19,527 nt of DNA from Sulfurimonas sp. (GTDB lineage Bacteria > Campylobacterota > Campylobacteria > Campylobacterales > Sulfurimonadaceae), in NCBI GenBank assembly GCA_021157485.1, contig JAGGWO010000012.1, positions 1 through 19,527 of the forward strand. The letters run 5' to 3'. The number at the start of each line of letters is the position of its first letter. The stretch's first letter is position 1. The position numbers were made by a program, and so were the translations under genes. Below are positions 7,442-15,398 of the stretch, piece by piece. The notes under the pieces are model-generated. The model saw only the letters and a list, made by a program, of their open reading frames with translations, ran no database searches and had not been told where the DNA came from.

Positions 7442-10273
7442 ATGAGAAAAAAAGATGTAATAACAATAACAGGTGCAAGAGAAAATAATTTAAAAAATAT
7501 AAATTTAACTATTCCAAAAAATGAACTGGTTGTTTTCACTGGACTTAGTGGAAGTGGAAAGTCCACACTTGCGTTTGATACTCTCTATGCAGAGGGGCAA
7601 CGCCGATATATGGAATCTCTTTCATCATATGCCAGACAATTTCTTGACCGTGTTGGAAAGCCTGATGTTGATAAGATTGAAGGGCTTACTCCTGCTATTG
7701 CCATAGATCAAAAAACGACTTCAAAAAATCCACGCTCAACGGTTGGAACAATTACGGAAATATATGACTACTTTAGACTTCTTTATGCTCGCGTTGGAGT
7801 TCAGCACTGTCACAAATGTGGTAAAAAAATATCTCAAATGTCAGCTTCAGATATTATCGGTGAAGTTGCAAAACTACCAGAGGGTGCTAAGCTTGTTCTT
7901 ATGGCTCCACTTGTGCGTGATAATAAGGGAGCTTACGCTGACCTTATTGAGTCACTTGTACATAAGGGTTATGTTCGTGCTATGATAGATGGCGTAATGG
8001 TGCGTTTAGATGAAGAGATAGAACTTTCTAAAACTAAAAAGCATACTATTAAAGTAGTTATAGATAGAGTTGTAGTTAAACCTGAAAACAGAGAGAGAAT
8101 TGCAGCAGATGTTGAAAAAGCTCTAAAAGAGAGTTATGGTGAATTAGAGATAGATATACTAAACCATGAAGAGTTGGGTTTAAACAAGTCACAAATTCAC
8201 TACTCTGAGCATAATGCCTGTTTTGACTGTAAGATAAGTTTTGACCCGCTAGAGCCACTCTCATTTTCATTCAACTCACCAAAGGGAGCTTGTCCTGAAT
8301 GTGATGGATTAGGTCTGCGTTATGCACTTGACCAAGAGAAAATAATTGATAGTGATTTATGTATAGAAAAAGGTGCTGTAAAGATTGTTTATGGTTTTAA
8401 TAAAGGTTACTATTTTACATTTTTAAAGGGCTTCTGTGCTCATAACAAAATAGATATGACCGTTGCTTACTCATCACTTCCTGAATATCAGAAAAAAGCG
8501 ATACTTCACGGTAATATAGATGAAGTAGAGTTTCTTTGGAAAAATCATACAGTGAAGAGACTCTTTCCTGGAATCATCAGAATAGCTTACGATATGTTCA
8601 AGGATGAAAAAGAGCTTGCAGATTATATGAGTGAAAAAGTTTGTAATATCTGTGAGTCACATAGACTTAAACGTGAATCTTTAGCTGTAAGAGTAGGGCA
8701 AAAAGGTATAGCCGAACTTTTAGAAATGCCTATTGAGAAAACATATAATTGGTTTAAAGATGAGAGTAATTTCTCATATTTAGATGCACAAGATGAACAG
8801 ATTTCAGCACCGATATTAAATGAAATACGTGAGCGTTTATATTTTTTATATGATGTTGGACTTGGATATATTACATTAGGACGTGATGCTAGAAGTATCA
8901 GTGGTGGAGAGGCTCAAAGAATTCGTATTGCCTCTCAAATTGGAAGTGGATTGACGGGTGTGTTATATGTTTTAGATGAGCCAAGTATTGGTCTGCATGA
9001 ACGTGACACTCAAAAACTTATACGTACTCTTAGAAGTCTTCAAGAAAAAGGTAATAGTGTTATTGTTGTTGAGCATGATAAAGAGACTATAGAAAACGCA
9101 GACTTTATTGTTGATATTGGAAGTGGAGCAGGGAAGTTTGGTGGTGAGGTTGTTTTTAGCGGTACTTTAGATAAGCTAAAAAAGGCTAAAACACTGACTG
9201 CTGATTATCTTTATGGTAGAAAAAAAATAGAGTATTTTTATAGACGCTCACAAGATAAACATATAGAAATCAAGAATGTAAAATTAAATAATATCAATAA
9301 TCTGAGTGCGAAGATTCCTCTTAATAATTTTGTCTGTATTACCGGTGTGAGCGGAAGTGGAAAGAGTTCCCTAATGCTTCAAACGCTGCTACCAACAGCG
9401 CGTGAGTTATTAAATCATGCAAGAAAAGTAAATAAGGTTGCTGGTGTTGAGATAACAGGTTTAGAGCATGTGGATAAAGTAATTTACTTGGATCAAAGCC
9501 CGATAGGTAGAACTCCGCGTTCAAATCCTGCGACTTATACAGGTGTTATGGATGAAATAAGAAACTTATTTGCTGAGACTAAAGAGTCTAAGATAAGAGG
9601 TTATACAGCCTCACGCTTTAGTTTTAATGTTAAGGGTGGTAGATGTGAGAAGTGTCAAGGTGAGGGTGAGAACAAGATAGAGATGCACTTTTTACCAGAC
9701 ATAATGGTTAAGTGTGATTCTTGCCATGGTCGCAGATATAACCAACAGACTTTAGAGGTTTTTTACAAGGGTAAAACTATTGCTGATGTATTGGCGATGA
9801 GTGTGGATGAAGCATTTGAGTTTTTTGCTCCAATTCCTAAGATAAATCTAAAGATGAAAACACTTGTGGATGTTGGACTTGGCTACATTACTCTTGGTCA
9901 AAACGCAGTAACACTTTCAGGTGGTGAAGCTCAGAGAATTAAACTAAGTAAAGAATTGAGTAGAAAAGACACAGGTAAAACACTCTATATTTTAGATGAG
10001 CCAACAACAGGTCTTCACTTTGCAGATGTGGACAGATTAACAAAAGTTCTACATCATTTTGTAGAACTTGGTAACAGTGTGCTAATTATTGAGCATAATC
10101 TTGATATGATTAAAAATGCTGACTGGGTAATAGATATGGGTCCAGAAGGTGGTTCCGGTGGAGGGCTCATAATTGCCCAAGGTTCCCCTGAAGACATTGC
10201 AAAGACTTATAAAAAGACAGGTTCATACACTGGAGAGTATCTTAAAAAAGAGTTAGCACTGCACAAAAAATAA
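7442..10273 (+). CDS. uvrA: Excinuclease ABC subunit A (UvrA)
   Basis: UvrA is the ATP-dependent damage-recognition subunit of nucleotide excision repair; its dimer loads UvrB at lesions. At 943 residues it is full length. The first ABC half has Walker A at 34-41 (GLSGSGKS), the signature SGGE at 487-490 and Walker B LYVLDEPSIG at 508-517. The second half has Walker A GVSGSGKS at 635-642, signature SGGE at 826-829 and Walker B ending D852-E853. Zinc sites are C260/C263/C284/C287 in the insertion and C735/C738/C758/C761 in the second half; additional CxxC pairs sit at 123-126 and 401-404. Start ATG has AGAGG at 7432-7436. All key residues are intact, so it should be active. It lies downstream of the permease, probably co-transcribed; a functional link between the two is not implied. 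Confidence 0.98.
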   Translation: MRKKDVITITGARENNLKNINLTIPKNELVVFTGLSGSGKSTLAFDTLYAEGQRRYMESLSSYARQFLDRVGKPDVDKIEGLTPAIAIDQKTTSKNPRSTVGTITEIYDYFRLLYARVGVQHCHKCGKKISQMSASDIIGEVAKLPEGAKLVLMAPLVRDNKGAYADLIESLVHKGYVRAMIDGVMVRLDEEIELSKTKKHTIKVVIDRVVVKPENRERIAADVEKALKESYGELEIDILNHEELGLNKSQIHYSEHNACFDCKISFDPLEPLSFSFNSPKGACPECDGLGLRYALDQEKIIDSDLCIEKGAVKIVYGFNKGYYFTFLKGFCAHNKIDMTVAYSSLPEYQKKAILHGNIDEVEFLWKNHTVKRLFPGIIRIAYDMFKDEKELADYMSEKVCNICESHRLKRESLAVRVGQKGIAELLEMPIEKTYNWFKDESNFSYLDAQDEQISAPILNEIRERLYFLYDVGLGYITLGRDARSISGGEAQRIRIASQIGSGLTGVLYVLDEPSIGLHERDTQKLIRTLRSLQEKGNSVIVVEHDKETIENADFIVDIGSGAGKFGGEVVFSGTLDKLKKAKTLTADYLYGRKKIEYFYRRSQDKHIEIKNVKLNNINNLSAKIPLNNFVCITGVSGSGKSSLMLQTLLPTARELLNHARKVNKVAGVEITGLEHVDKVIYLDQSPIGRTPRSNPATYTGVMDEIRNLFAETKESKIRGYTASRFSFNVKGGRCEKCQGEGENKIEMHFLPDIMVKCDSCHGRRYNQQTLEVFYKGKTIADVLAMSVDEAFEFFAPIPKINLKMKTLVDVGLGYITLGQNAVTLSGGEAQRIKLSKELSRKDTGKTLYILDEPTTGLHFADVDRLTKVLHHFVELGNSVLIIEHNLDMIKNADWVIDMGPEGGSGGGLIIAQGSPEDIAKTYKKTGSYTGEYLKKELALHKK

Positions 10274-10295
10274 TATTTAAATAACAGAATTTTTG

Positions 10296-10301
10296 TATAA
10301 T
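10296..10301 (+). promoter_or_regulatory. -10 box for the hybrid histidine kinase gene
   Basis: Perfect TATAAT preceded by TTTTTG, 29 bases upstream of the TTG start at 10331, in the 57-base gap after uvrA. There is no TTGACA-like -35, as is usual in Campylobacterota. No terminator hairpin for uvrA is visible in this gap, so read-through from uvrA may add to transcription. Confidence 0.5.
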
Positions 10302-10330
10302 AGTTTAATAATTTATACAAGGTATGTGAT

Positions 10331-11797
10331 TTGTTATTTAATTTGAGCGAAATATTTATTATAGTTGCTTTAGAAGCTTTTTTGATTTTCTTGGTTGTGT
10401 TTAGATACTTTAAGCTAAAGAGTGAAAAGCAATCAGATGTAGTGCATGGTCTGGAGTCTGAACTTCAGCATGTTTCTCAAGAACTTTCAGAAGCAGAATC
10501 TTCAGAAAACTCACATGAAATTGACATTACAAAAACTAGCTTTATCGGTGAGCAGATTAGAAAAGTTGAAGCACTTGAATCAGAGCTAGAAAAGCGCCAA
10601 AAAAGAGTTGATGATACTAAGCTAATAGCTCAAAAAGCAAATATGGCTAAGCATGATTTTTTATCGAATGTGAAATATGAAATATATACTCCATTAAACA
10701 CTATTGTAACAAACACAGAGTCTCTTGGTAAAGCACTCAAAGATAAAACACTTTTAAACTTTGCAAAAAATATATATGACTCATCTCGTAAACTCTCACA
10801 AATGTTTGAAAAAATAATCACACTCTCTGAATTGGAGCTAAATACATTTGATACTATGGAGAGTGCAGTAGATATAAGAGAACTACTAGAGAGCAAGATG
10901 CATAAGTATAGAGCCCTTGCAAACAAAAAAGAGCTAGATTTTACTCTATCTGTAGATGAAGATATTCCAAATAGATTGATGTTGGATGAAAATATTGTTG
11001 AAGAGATAGCAGATAATTTGATTCACAATGCCATTAAGTTTACAAGTAGTGGATATGTAAAGGTCAGAGTACTTACTAATGGTTTTGATAAAGCTAAAAA
11101 TGCTATTAATTTTTCTCTGATTGTAGAGGATAGCGGTGTTGGAATAAAGAAAGAAAATCATACTAAGATTTTTAATATTTTCCAAAAGCTTGATGATGAA
11201 AGTTCAGAAACTATAGGGCTTGGCTTATCAATTAATAAAAAAATGGCAGATTCTATAAATGCAAATCTGCAACTGCAGAGTAGACCGTCGCACGGTTCGA
11301 CATTTGCACTCTTTTTTAAACAAGTAGAGATTTTTCTCTCAAATGATCAAAATAGTATTTTTGACCCTCTTGTAGATTTTGCTCAAATTAGACCTAGTGG
11401 TGCTTCAGTAATGGTAATTGATGAAGACCATAGTATATGTAATACAATAGAAGGAAACTTTCGAGATAGCGCAGTAGAAGTCTCTTCGTTTGTAAATACT
11501 CGTGATGCTATAGCAGTACTAAAAAGTAAAAAATTTGATTTGATTTTTATAGATATTGATATGTTAAGTGTTGATGATAGTGCTGTATCAAAAGTTATTA
11601 TGCACATAAGTAGAGCACCTGTTGTGACTATGACTAATGTTAGACTCAAAGATATAGAGTTTGATGAAGCAGGTGTAGCACCTATAGGACATCTAAAAAA
11701 ACCTATATCAAGGTTTGAACTTTTCAAAATATCGCTGGAAATCTTAGACTCTAAAAAACTAAAAATTCTTTCTGATGGTACACTCAAAATTAAATAA
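10331..11797 (+). CDS. Hybrid sensor histidine kinase lacking the phospho-acceptor histidine
   Basis: The 488-residue product has one N-terminal TM helix (7-26) with almost no periplasmic part, a coiled coil (about 36-105), a HisKA-like helix, a HATPase domain and a C-terminal receiver. The ATPase looks intact: N-box E225...N229...N233, G1 DSGVG (267-271) and G2 GLGLS (296-300). The receiver has acidic residues D364/E365/D366, phospho-acceptor D408, T435 and K457 followed by proline. In the H-box the usual SHEIRTPLN reads KYEIYTPLN: Y116 (TAT codon) stands where the phosphorylated histidine should be, and Y119 replaces the arginine. It therefore cannot autophosphorylate in the normal way and may be a pseudokinase scaffold whose receiver is charged by another kinase. 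Start is TTG, with AAGG at 10319-10322. No response-regulator gene is adjacent. Confidence 0.88.
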   Translation: MLFNLSEIFIIVALEAFLIFLVVFRYFKLKSEKQSDVVHGLESELQHVSQELSEAESSENSHEIDITKTSFIGEQIRKVEALESELEKRQKRVDDTKLIAQKANMAKHDFLSNVKYEIYTPLNTIVTNTESLGKALKDKTLLNFAKNIYDSSRKLSQMFEKIITLSELELNTFDTMESAVDIRELLESKMHKYRALANKKELDFTLSVDEDIPNRLMLDENIVEEIADNLIHNAIKFTSSGYVKVRVLTNGFDKAKNAINFSLIVEDSGVGIKKENHTKIFNIFQKLDDESSETIGLGLSINKKMADSINANLQLQSRPSHGSTFALFFKQVEIFLSNDQNSIFDPLVDFAQIRPSGASVMVIDEDHSICNTIEGNFRDSAVEVSSFVNTRDAIAVLKSKKFDLIFIDIDMLSVDDSAVSKVIMHISRAPVVTMTNVRLKDIEFDEAGVAPIGHLKKPISRFELFKISLEILDSKKLKILSDGTLKIK

Positions 11798-11840
11798 AAT
11801 ATTTAAACTTCTCTTTTAATGGCATATAAAAAAAAATAGG

Positions 11841-11846
11841 TATAAT
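11841..11846 (+). promoter_or_regulatory. -10 box for the pyrophosphatase gene
   Basis: Perfect TATAAT in the context AGGTATAATTACG, 26 bases upstream of the ATG at 11873. An A-tract (11828-11836) lies just upstream, a common helper of promoters in AT-rich Campylobacterota. It likely drives both the pyrophosphatase and the small gene after it. Confidence 0.6.
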
Positions 11847-11872
11847 TACGAAAAAATTAAAGGCTATTGCTT

Positions 11873-12793
11873 ATGTCAACATATGTTTTTGGACATACAA
11901 GTCCAGATAGCGACTCTATTGTAGGTGCTATATCTCTTTCATATCTTAAAAATCAACTTGGCGAAGATTGTATCCCGACTCGTCAAGGTGAAATCTCTGC
12001 TGAGACAGAATTTATATTAAATAAGTTTGGTGGTGCAACTCCTGAACTTAAAACTTCAGTAGCTGGTGAAAATGTTTACCTAATCGATTTCTCAGATAAG
12101 GCTCAAGCTCCTTCAGATATTATGGAAGCTACTATCCTTGGTATAGTTGATCATCATAAACTTGGTGACTTAACTACTGATACTCCATTAGAGTGTTGGA
12201 TACGTCCAATAGGATGCTCTAATACAATTGTTTATGAGATGTTTAAGGCTAATGATGTTGAGATACCAAAAGATTTAGCGGGAATGATGATGTGTGCAAT
12301 TTTAAGTGATACTGTAATCTTTAAATCACCAACTTGTACAAAAGTAGATACTAAAGCGGTAAAAGAGTTAGCTGCTATAGCAGGTATCCAAGATTATAAA
12401 GCTCTGGCAATGGAGATGTTTATAGTCAAATCTGCAGTTGATGGTGCATCTGCTCGTAACCTTAATACTAGAGACTATAAAGCATTTGAGATGAATGGTT
12501 CTAAGGTTGGTGTAAATCAACTTGAGATGGTAGATATCTCTGCTCTTGATGATAGAAAAGAAGAGATACTTGAAGATATGAGAGCGATGAAAGAAGAAGA
12601 GGGTTTACATACAATGCTTGTTCTTCTGACTGATATCATGAAAGAGGGTTCTCAACTTCTATGTGTTAGTGATGATGCTAGCAAGATAGAAGCTGCGTTT
12701 AACACTAAACTAGAGAACAATCAAGTTTGGCTTGATGGTGTTTTAAGTCGTAAAAAACAGGTTATACCTTTCGTACAACCACAATTTAAATAA
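11873..12793 (+). CDS. ppaC: Manganese-dependent (family II) inorganic pyrophosphatase
   Basis: PpaC hydrolyses pyrophosphate to phosphate in the cytoplasm, pulling biosynthetic reactions forward; family II enzymes use Mn/Co. The 306-residue product belongs to the DHH superfamily. Metal ligands line up with known enzymes: GHTSPDSDS gives H8, D12 and D14; LIDFSD gives D72; VDHHKLGD gives D93-H94-H95; LSDT gives D146. The C-terminal DHHA2 domain carries the substrate-binding SRKKQVIP (292-299). I chose the ATG at 11873 rather than the in-frame TTG at 11867 because AAAGG (11859-11863) is nine bases from the ATG but only three from the TTG, and MSTYVFGH gives the normal N-terminus. The canonical GHxNPDTDS reads GHTSPDSDS here, a conservative change. 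Confidence 0.94.
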   Translation: MSTYVFGHTSPDSDSIVGAISLSYLKNQLGEDCIPTRQGEISAETEFILNKFGGATPELKTSVAGENVYLIDFSDKAQAPSDIMEATILGIVDHHKLGDLTTDTPLECWIRPIGCSNTIVYEMFKANDVEIPKDLAGMMMCAILSDTVIFKSPTCTKVDTKAVKELAAIAGIQDYKALAMEMFIVKSAVDGASARNLNTRDYKAFEMNGSKVGVNQLEMVDISALDDRKEEILEDMRAMKEEEGLHTMLVLLTDIMKEGSQLLCVSDDASKIEAAFNTKLENNQVWLDGVLSRKKQVIPFVQPQFK

Positions 12794-12819
12794 ACAATAA
12801 AAACTAAGGAATAAAAACT

Positions 12820-13116
12820 ATGGGAAAATTTGACGCACTATTTGAAGATGAAGATGATATATTTGCAGGGACACCTGAGTCTAAGTACTGGGATATATCT
12901 GCACAACTAAGTGAAGATTTATTAAAAGATGAATTTGATGGTATTGTTGCGAGACTTGCTGCTATGGAAGCGATGTTAGCGGAGAACCATGATTACGATG
13001 ATTTGGATGCAACGATAAGAAATTTTCAAGCTACAAATTTCACTAAAATGGCAGAGCTTAAAAAAAGTGTTTATATGGAATTAGCTGGACAGCTTATTTA
13101 TAGAGTTGCTGAGTAA
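12820..13116 (+). CDS. Small acidic protein of unknown function
   Basis: I do not recognise this 98-residue protein. It has a strongly acidic N-terminal stretch (FEDEDDIF, residues 8-15), then mostly helical sequence with alternating Leu/Ala/Glu that could form a short helical bundle or coiled coil (about 28-55 and 72-96). There is no signal peptide, TM or cysteine. A good ribosome binding site (AAGGA at 12806-12810, nine bases from ATG) supports expression. It lies 26 bases after ppaC on the same strand with no terminator between, so the two are probably co-transcribed. Its function cannot be inferred; a small cytoplasmic partner or regulatory protein is possible. Confidence 0.75.
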   Translation: MGKFDALFEDEDDIFAGTPESKYWDISAQLSEDLLKDEFDGIVARLAAMEAMLAENHDYDDLDATIRNFQATNFTKMAELKKSVYMELAGQLIYRVAE

Positions 13117-13126
13117 ATAAACTCAG
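13109..13126. terminator. Short hairpin across the convergent stop codons, possible weak terminator
   Basis: CTGAGT (13109-13114) and ACTCAG (13121-13126) form a perfect 6-bp stem with a 6-base AT loop. It covers the TAA of the small acidic gene and the TGA of the opposing PH-like gene, where a bidirectional terminator is expected. On the plus strand it is followed by only TTTCTCC, and on the minus strand by no T-run, so it would be weak. Confidence 0.35.
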
Positions 13127-13626
13127 TTTCTCCTAATATTACACTTCATTTTATTTGAGTAGTGAGTAGCACTTACTACATCCCCGATTATCGCCTTATG
13201 AAATAGATATGGCTCTTTAATATTTCGAATAACAAATCTTCCACCTGAAGTTGTAATTACTTCTATTGTACCTATATCTATAATAGTTTTAAACCTTTGG
13301 CTAAATGGTTTAATATAGATAGTTCTAATCTCTTCAAGATTAACAGGAAATATCTCTTTTATTTTATGACCTTTTAATATAATCAATCTCTCTTGAGTGA
13401 GTAAGCAATGGTAAGACCTTTTTTCTTTTATCTCTTGAGTATGTACATAGAGAGTTCGTATAATTAGAACAGCACCAATAATGCCTATTTCGTACTCAAC
13501 ACCTATAAACAGCAGTACAACACCAAGTAGGTAGAGTTTTAAAAGAGGATTATAGAAGCTGTTTGATATCTCAGCTTCTACTAAAAGCGATTCATTCTTG
13601 TGAAGAATTTTATTAATATCTTTCAA
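13123..13626 (-). CDS. Small membrane protein with bacterial PH-like domain
   Basis: The 167-residue product has a hydrophobic hairpin (about 28-61, two short TM segments separated by GVEYE) followed by a soluble domain. That domain reads like a bacterial PH domain (DUF304/YdbS type): YHCLLTQERLIILKG (72-86), FPVNLEEIRTIYI (93-105), a strand with IGTIEVITTSGG, and FVIRNIKEPYLF ending in a helix. PH-like domains of this kind sit at the membrane surface; no catalytic role is known to me. The start is TTG at 13626 with AAAAGGG upstream. It begins 18 bases after the acyl-CoA synthetase stop on the same strand, so the two are likely co-transcribed, which would fit a membrane-lipid role (inference). 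Confidence 0.78.
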   Translation of the reverse strand: MKDINKILHKNESLLVEAEISNSFYNPLLKLYLLGVVLLFIGVEYEIGIIGAVLIIRTLYVHTQEIKEKRSYHCLLTQERLIILKGHKIKEIFPVNLEEIRTIYIKPFSQRFKTIIDIGTIEVITTSGGRFVIRNIKEPYLFHKAIIGDVVSATHYSNKMKCNIRRN

Positions 13627-13644
13627 AATGAATATCCCTTTTAT

Positions 13645-15312
13645 CTACTCAGCGTAAAGGTAGCGTTTTATTTTTTTTGTTGGAGTTTTAACAAATGGTT
13701 CTATCTGTTCTATAAACTTAGTCATTCTAGAAAATGATGATACTTGAGAGTTTACATCTACTCTCATCTCCTCAAGAAGGTCAGCTATTTTTTGACGAAC
13801 TTCAGCATCAGGTGTATTATCAGCTTTGAACATTTTGTCTATAAGTTCATAATCTAAGTGAACTCTAGCTACTAGTTTAGAATCTTGTTCTATCACTAAA
13901 GAGTCCATAACCACTTCATTTTGGTTGATAGTAGCTTCAATTTGTTCAGGATAAATATTTTCACCACCTGCTCCTATGATTACATTTTTACTTCTTCCAC
14001 TTATAAAAAGGAAGCCATCCTCATCTATATGACCTAAATCACCAGTAAAAAACCAGCCATCTTGGATAACTTCTGCTGTCTGTTTTTCATCTTTATAATA
14101 ACCCATCATAACACTAGGAGATTTTGCAATTATTTCCCCCGTGCCAGTTTCTTGATCTGGATCTTTTATAGCGAGCTCAACGCCAGCCATAGCTATTCCA
14201 GTAGATGTGAGCTTGATATCTGCTCCTAAAACTCCACCAGCAAGAAGTGGAGCCGTCTCTGTTAAACCGTAACCAATGATATACGGAAAATTTGCTTCTT
14301 TTAAAAATGCTTCAACATAAGGTGAGATTCCAGCTCCGCCTATACCAAAAAATCTTAATCTTCCACCAAAAGTCTCTATAAGTTTTTTCCCTGCAACTGC
14401 GTTTAGCTTTTTTCTAAAGAATGGTATGCTATATAAAGTTCTCATTATAAATGAACCTGTAAATTTTGGAAGAATTTTATTTTTATAAATTTTCTCTATG
14501 ATTAGAGGAACACTAATCATCATTGTTGGTCTTACAATTGAAAATGCTTTTAGCAGTACACTTGGGGTTGGAACTTTATCTATATAGTAAACACTTGCAC
14601 CGTGTAGTATAGGGATAATAAGCCCAACAGTACACTCTAAAGTATGTGCTAATGGAAGTATGGATAAAAATACATCATCTTTTGTAATAGTTACTTGAAT
14701 ATGAGCACTCATAGCATTTGTAACTAGGTTTTTATGAGAGAGCATAACACCTTTTGAGTGACCTGTTGTCCCTGATGTGTAAAGAAGGGATGCCATGTCA
14801 TCCTCTTTGGGTTGAATGATTTGGGATGATTTAGATATTTTTTCAGTCAGTTTAGAGATATAACTTTTATTTGTTAACTCATCAATAAGTGTTAAATCAT
14901 CAAGTTTTATAACAAAGTTTACCTCATTGTTTTCACACTCTTCTATAGTTGTAAGGTGTCTATCGGAAACAAAGACTGCTTTAGCTTCTGAGTGTCTTAT
15001 AATGTGATGGACATCAGACGGATGAAAATCTGGTAGTACAGGAACTACAATAGCCCCAAAATAAGTAATAGCAAAATATGCTATACCCCAGTTAGGCATA
15101 TTTTCACTAAGAAGTAAAACTTTATCACCTTTTGTGATTCCATTGTTACGAAGAAGTTCTACCATCTCTTGGATTTTTTCATTTAACTCTGAGTACTTCA
15201 TAGGCTCTTGACCAGCTTTACCAAATGCATTTTGATCTCCATACAAATCAATTGAACGATTTAGTAAGCTTGGAAGTGTAAAGTTTTCTAAGTTTTCATA
15301 AGGGTAAGTCAT
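13645..15312 (-). CDS. Long-chain fatty acid--CoA ligase / AMP-dependent acyl synthetase
   Basis: This ANL-superfamily enzyme would activate a carboxylic acid, most likely a fatty acid, through an acyl-AMP intermediate to an acyl thioester. The 555-residue product has the core motifs: LYTSGTTGHSKGVM (177-190, phosphate loop), a mid-domain with ILPLAHTLE, GYGLTETAP (347-355), FFTGDLGHIDEDGF (421-434), ISGRSKNVI (437-445) and a C-terminal PTKKIKRY holding the candidate catalytic lysine. No signal or TM is present; membrane association is typical for FadD-like members. The frame opens further to an ATG at 15354, but a perfect TATAAT sits just inside that extension and AAAGAG precedes the ATG at 15312, so 15312 is the start. 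An acyl-ACP synthetase role cannot be excluded. Confidence 0.9.
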   Translation of the reverse strand: MTYPYENLENFTLPSLLNRSIDLYGDQNAFGKAGQEPMKYSELNEKIQEMVELLRNNGITKGDKVLLLSENMPNWGIAYFAITYFGAIVVPVLPDFHPSDVHHIIRHSEAKAVFVSDRHLTTIEECENNEVNFVIKLDDLTLIDELTNKSYISKLTEKISKSSQIIQPKEDDMASLLYTSGTTGHSKGVMLSHKNLVTNAMSAHIQVTITKDDVFLSILPLAHTLECTVGLIIPILHGASVYYIDKVPTPSVLLKAFSIVRPTMMISVPLIIEKIYKNKILPKFTGSFIMRTLYSIPFFRKKLNAVAGKKLIETFGGRLRFFGIGGAGISPYVEAFLKEANFPYIIGYGLTETAPLLAGGVLGADIKLTSTGIAMAGVELAIKDPDQETGTGEIIAKSPSVMMGYYKDEKQTAEVIQDGWFFTGDLGHIDEDGFLFISGRSKNVIIGAGGENIYPEQIEATINQNEVVMDSLVIEQDSKLVARVHLDYELIDKMFKADNTPDAEVRQKIADLLEEMRVDVNSQVSSFSRMTKFIEQIEPFVKTPTKKIKRYLYAE

Positions 15313-15345
15313 ATCTAATCTCTTTATATATATTAATTTAGTACT

Positions 15346-15351
15346 ATTATA
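15346..15351 (-). promoter_or_regulatory. -10 box for the acyl-CoA synthetase gene
   Basis: On the minus strand this reads TATAAT, 33 bases upstream of the chosen ATG at 15312. A T-rich tract with TTGATA lies upstream but the spacing (14) is short for a -35. The box falls within the longest open frame of the gene, which argues that the upstream ATG at 15354 is not used. Confidence 0.5.
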
Positions 15352-15398
15352 CATATAAAAAAAAATATCAAACTTAAAGCAACTACAAAGGTTATATC

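Noticed and set aside
11383-11787. A 134-codon open frame on the minus strand
   Set aside because: It lies entirely inside the receiver domain of the hybrid kinase, has no ribosome binding site, and its composition looks like a mirror of the real coding strand.
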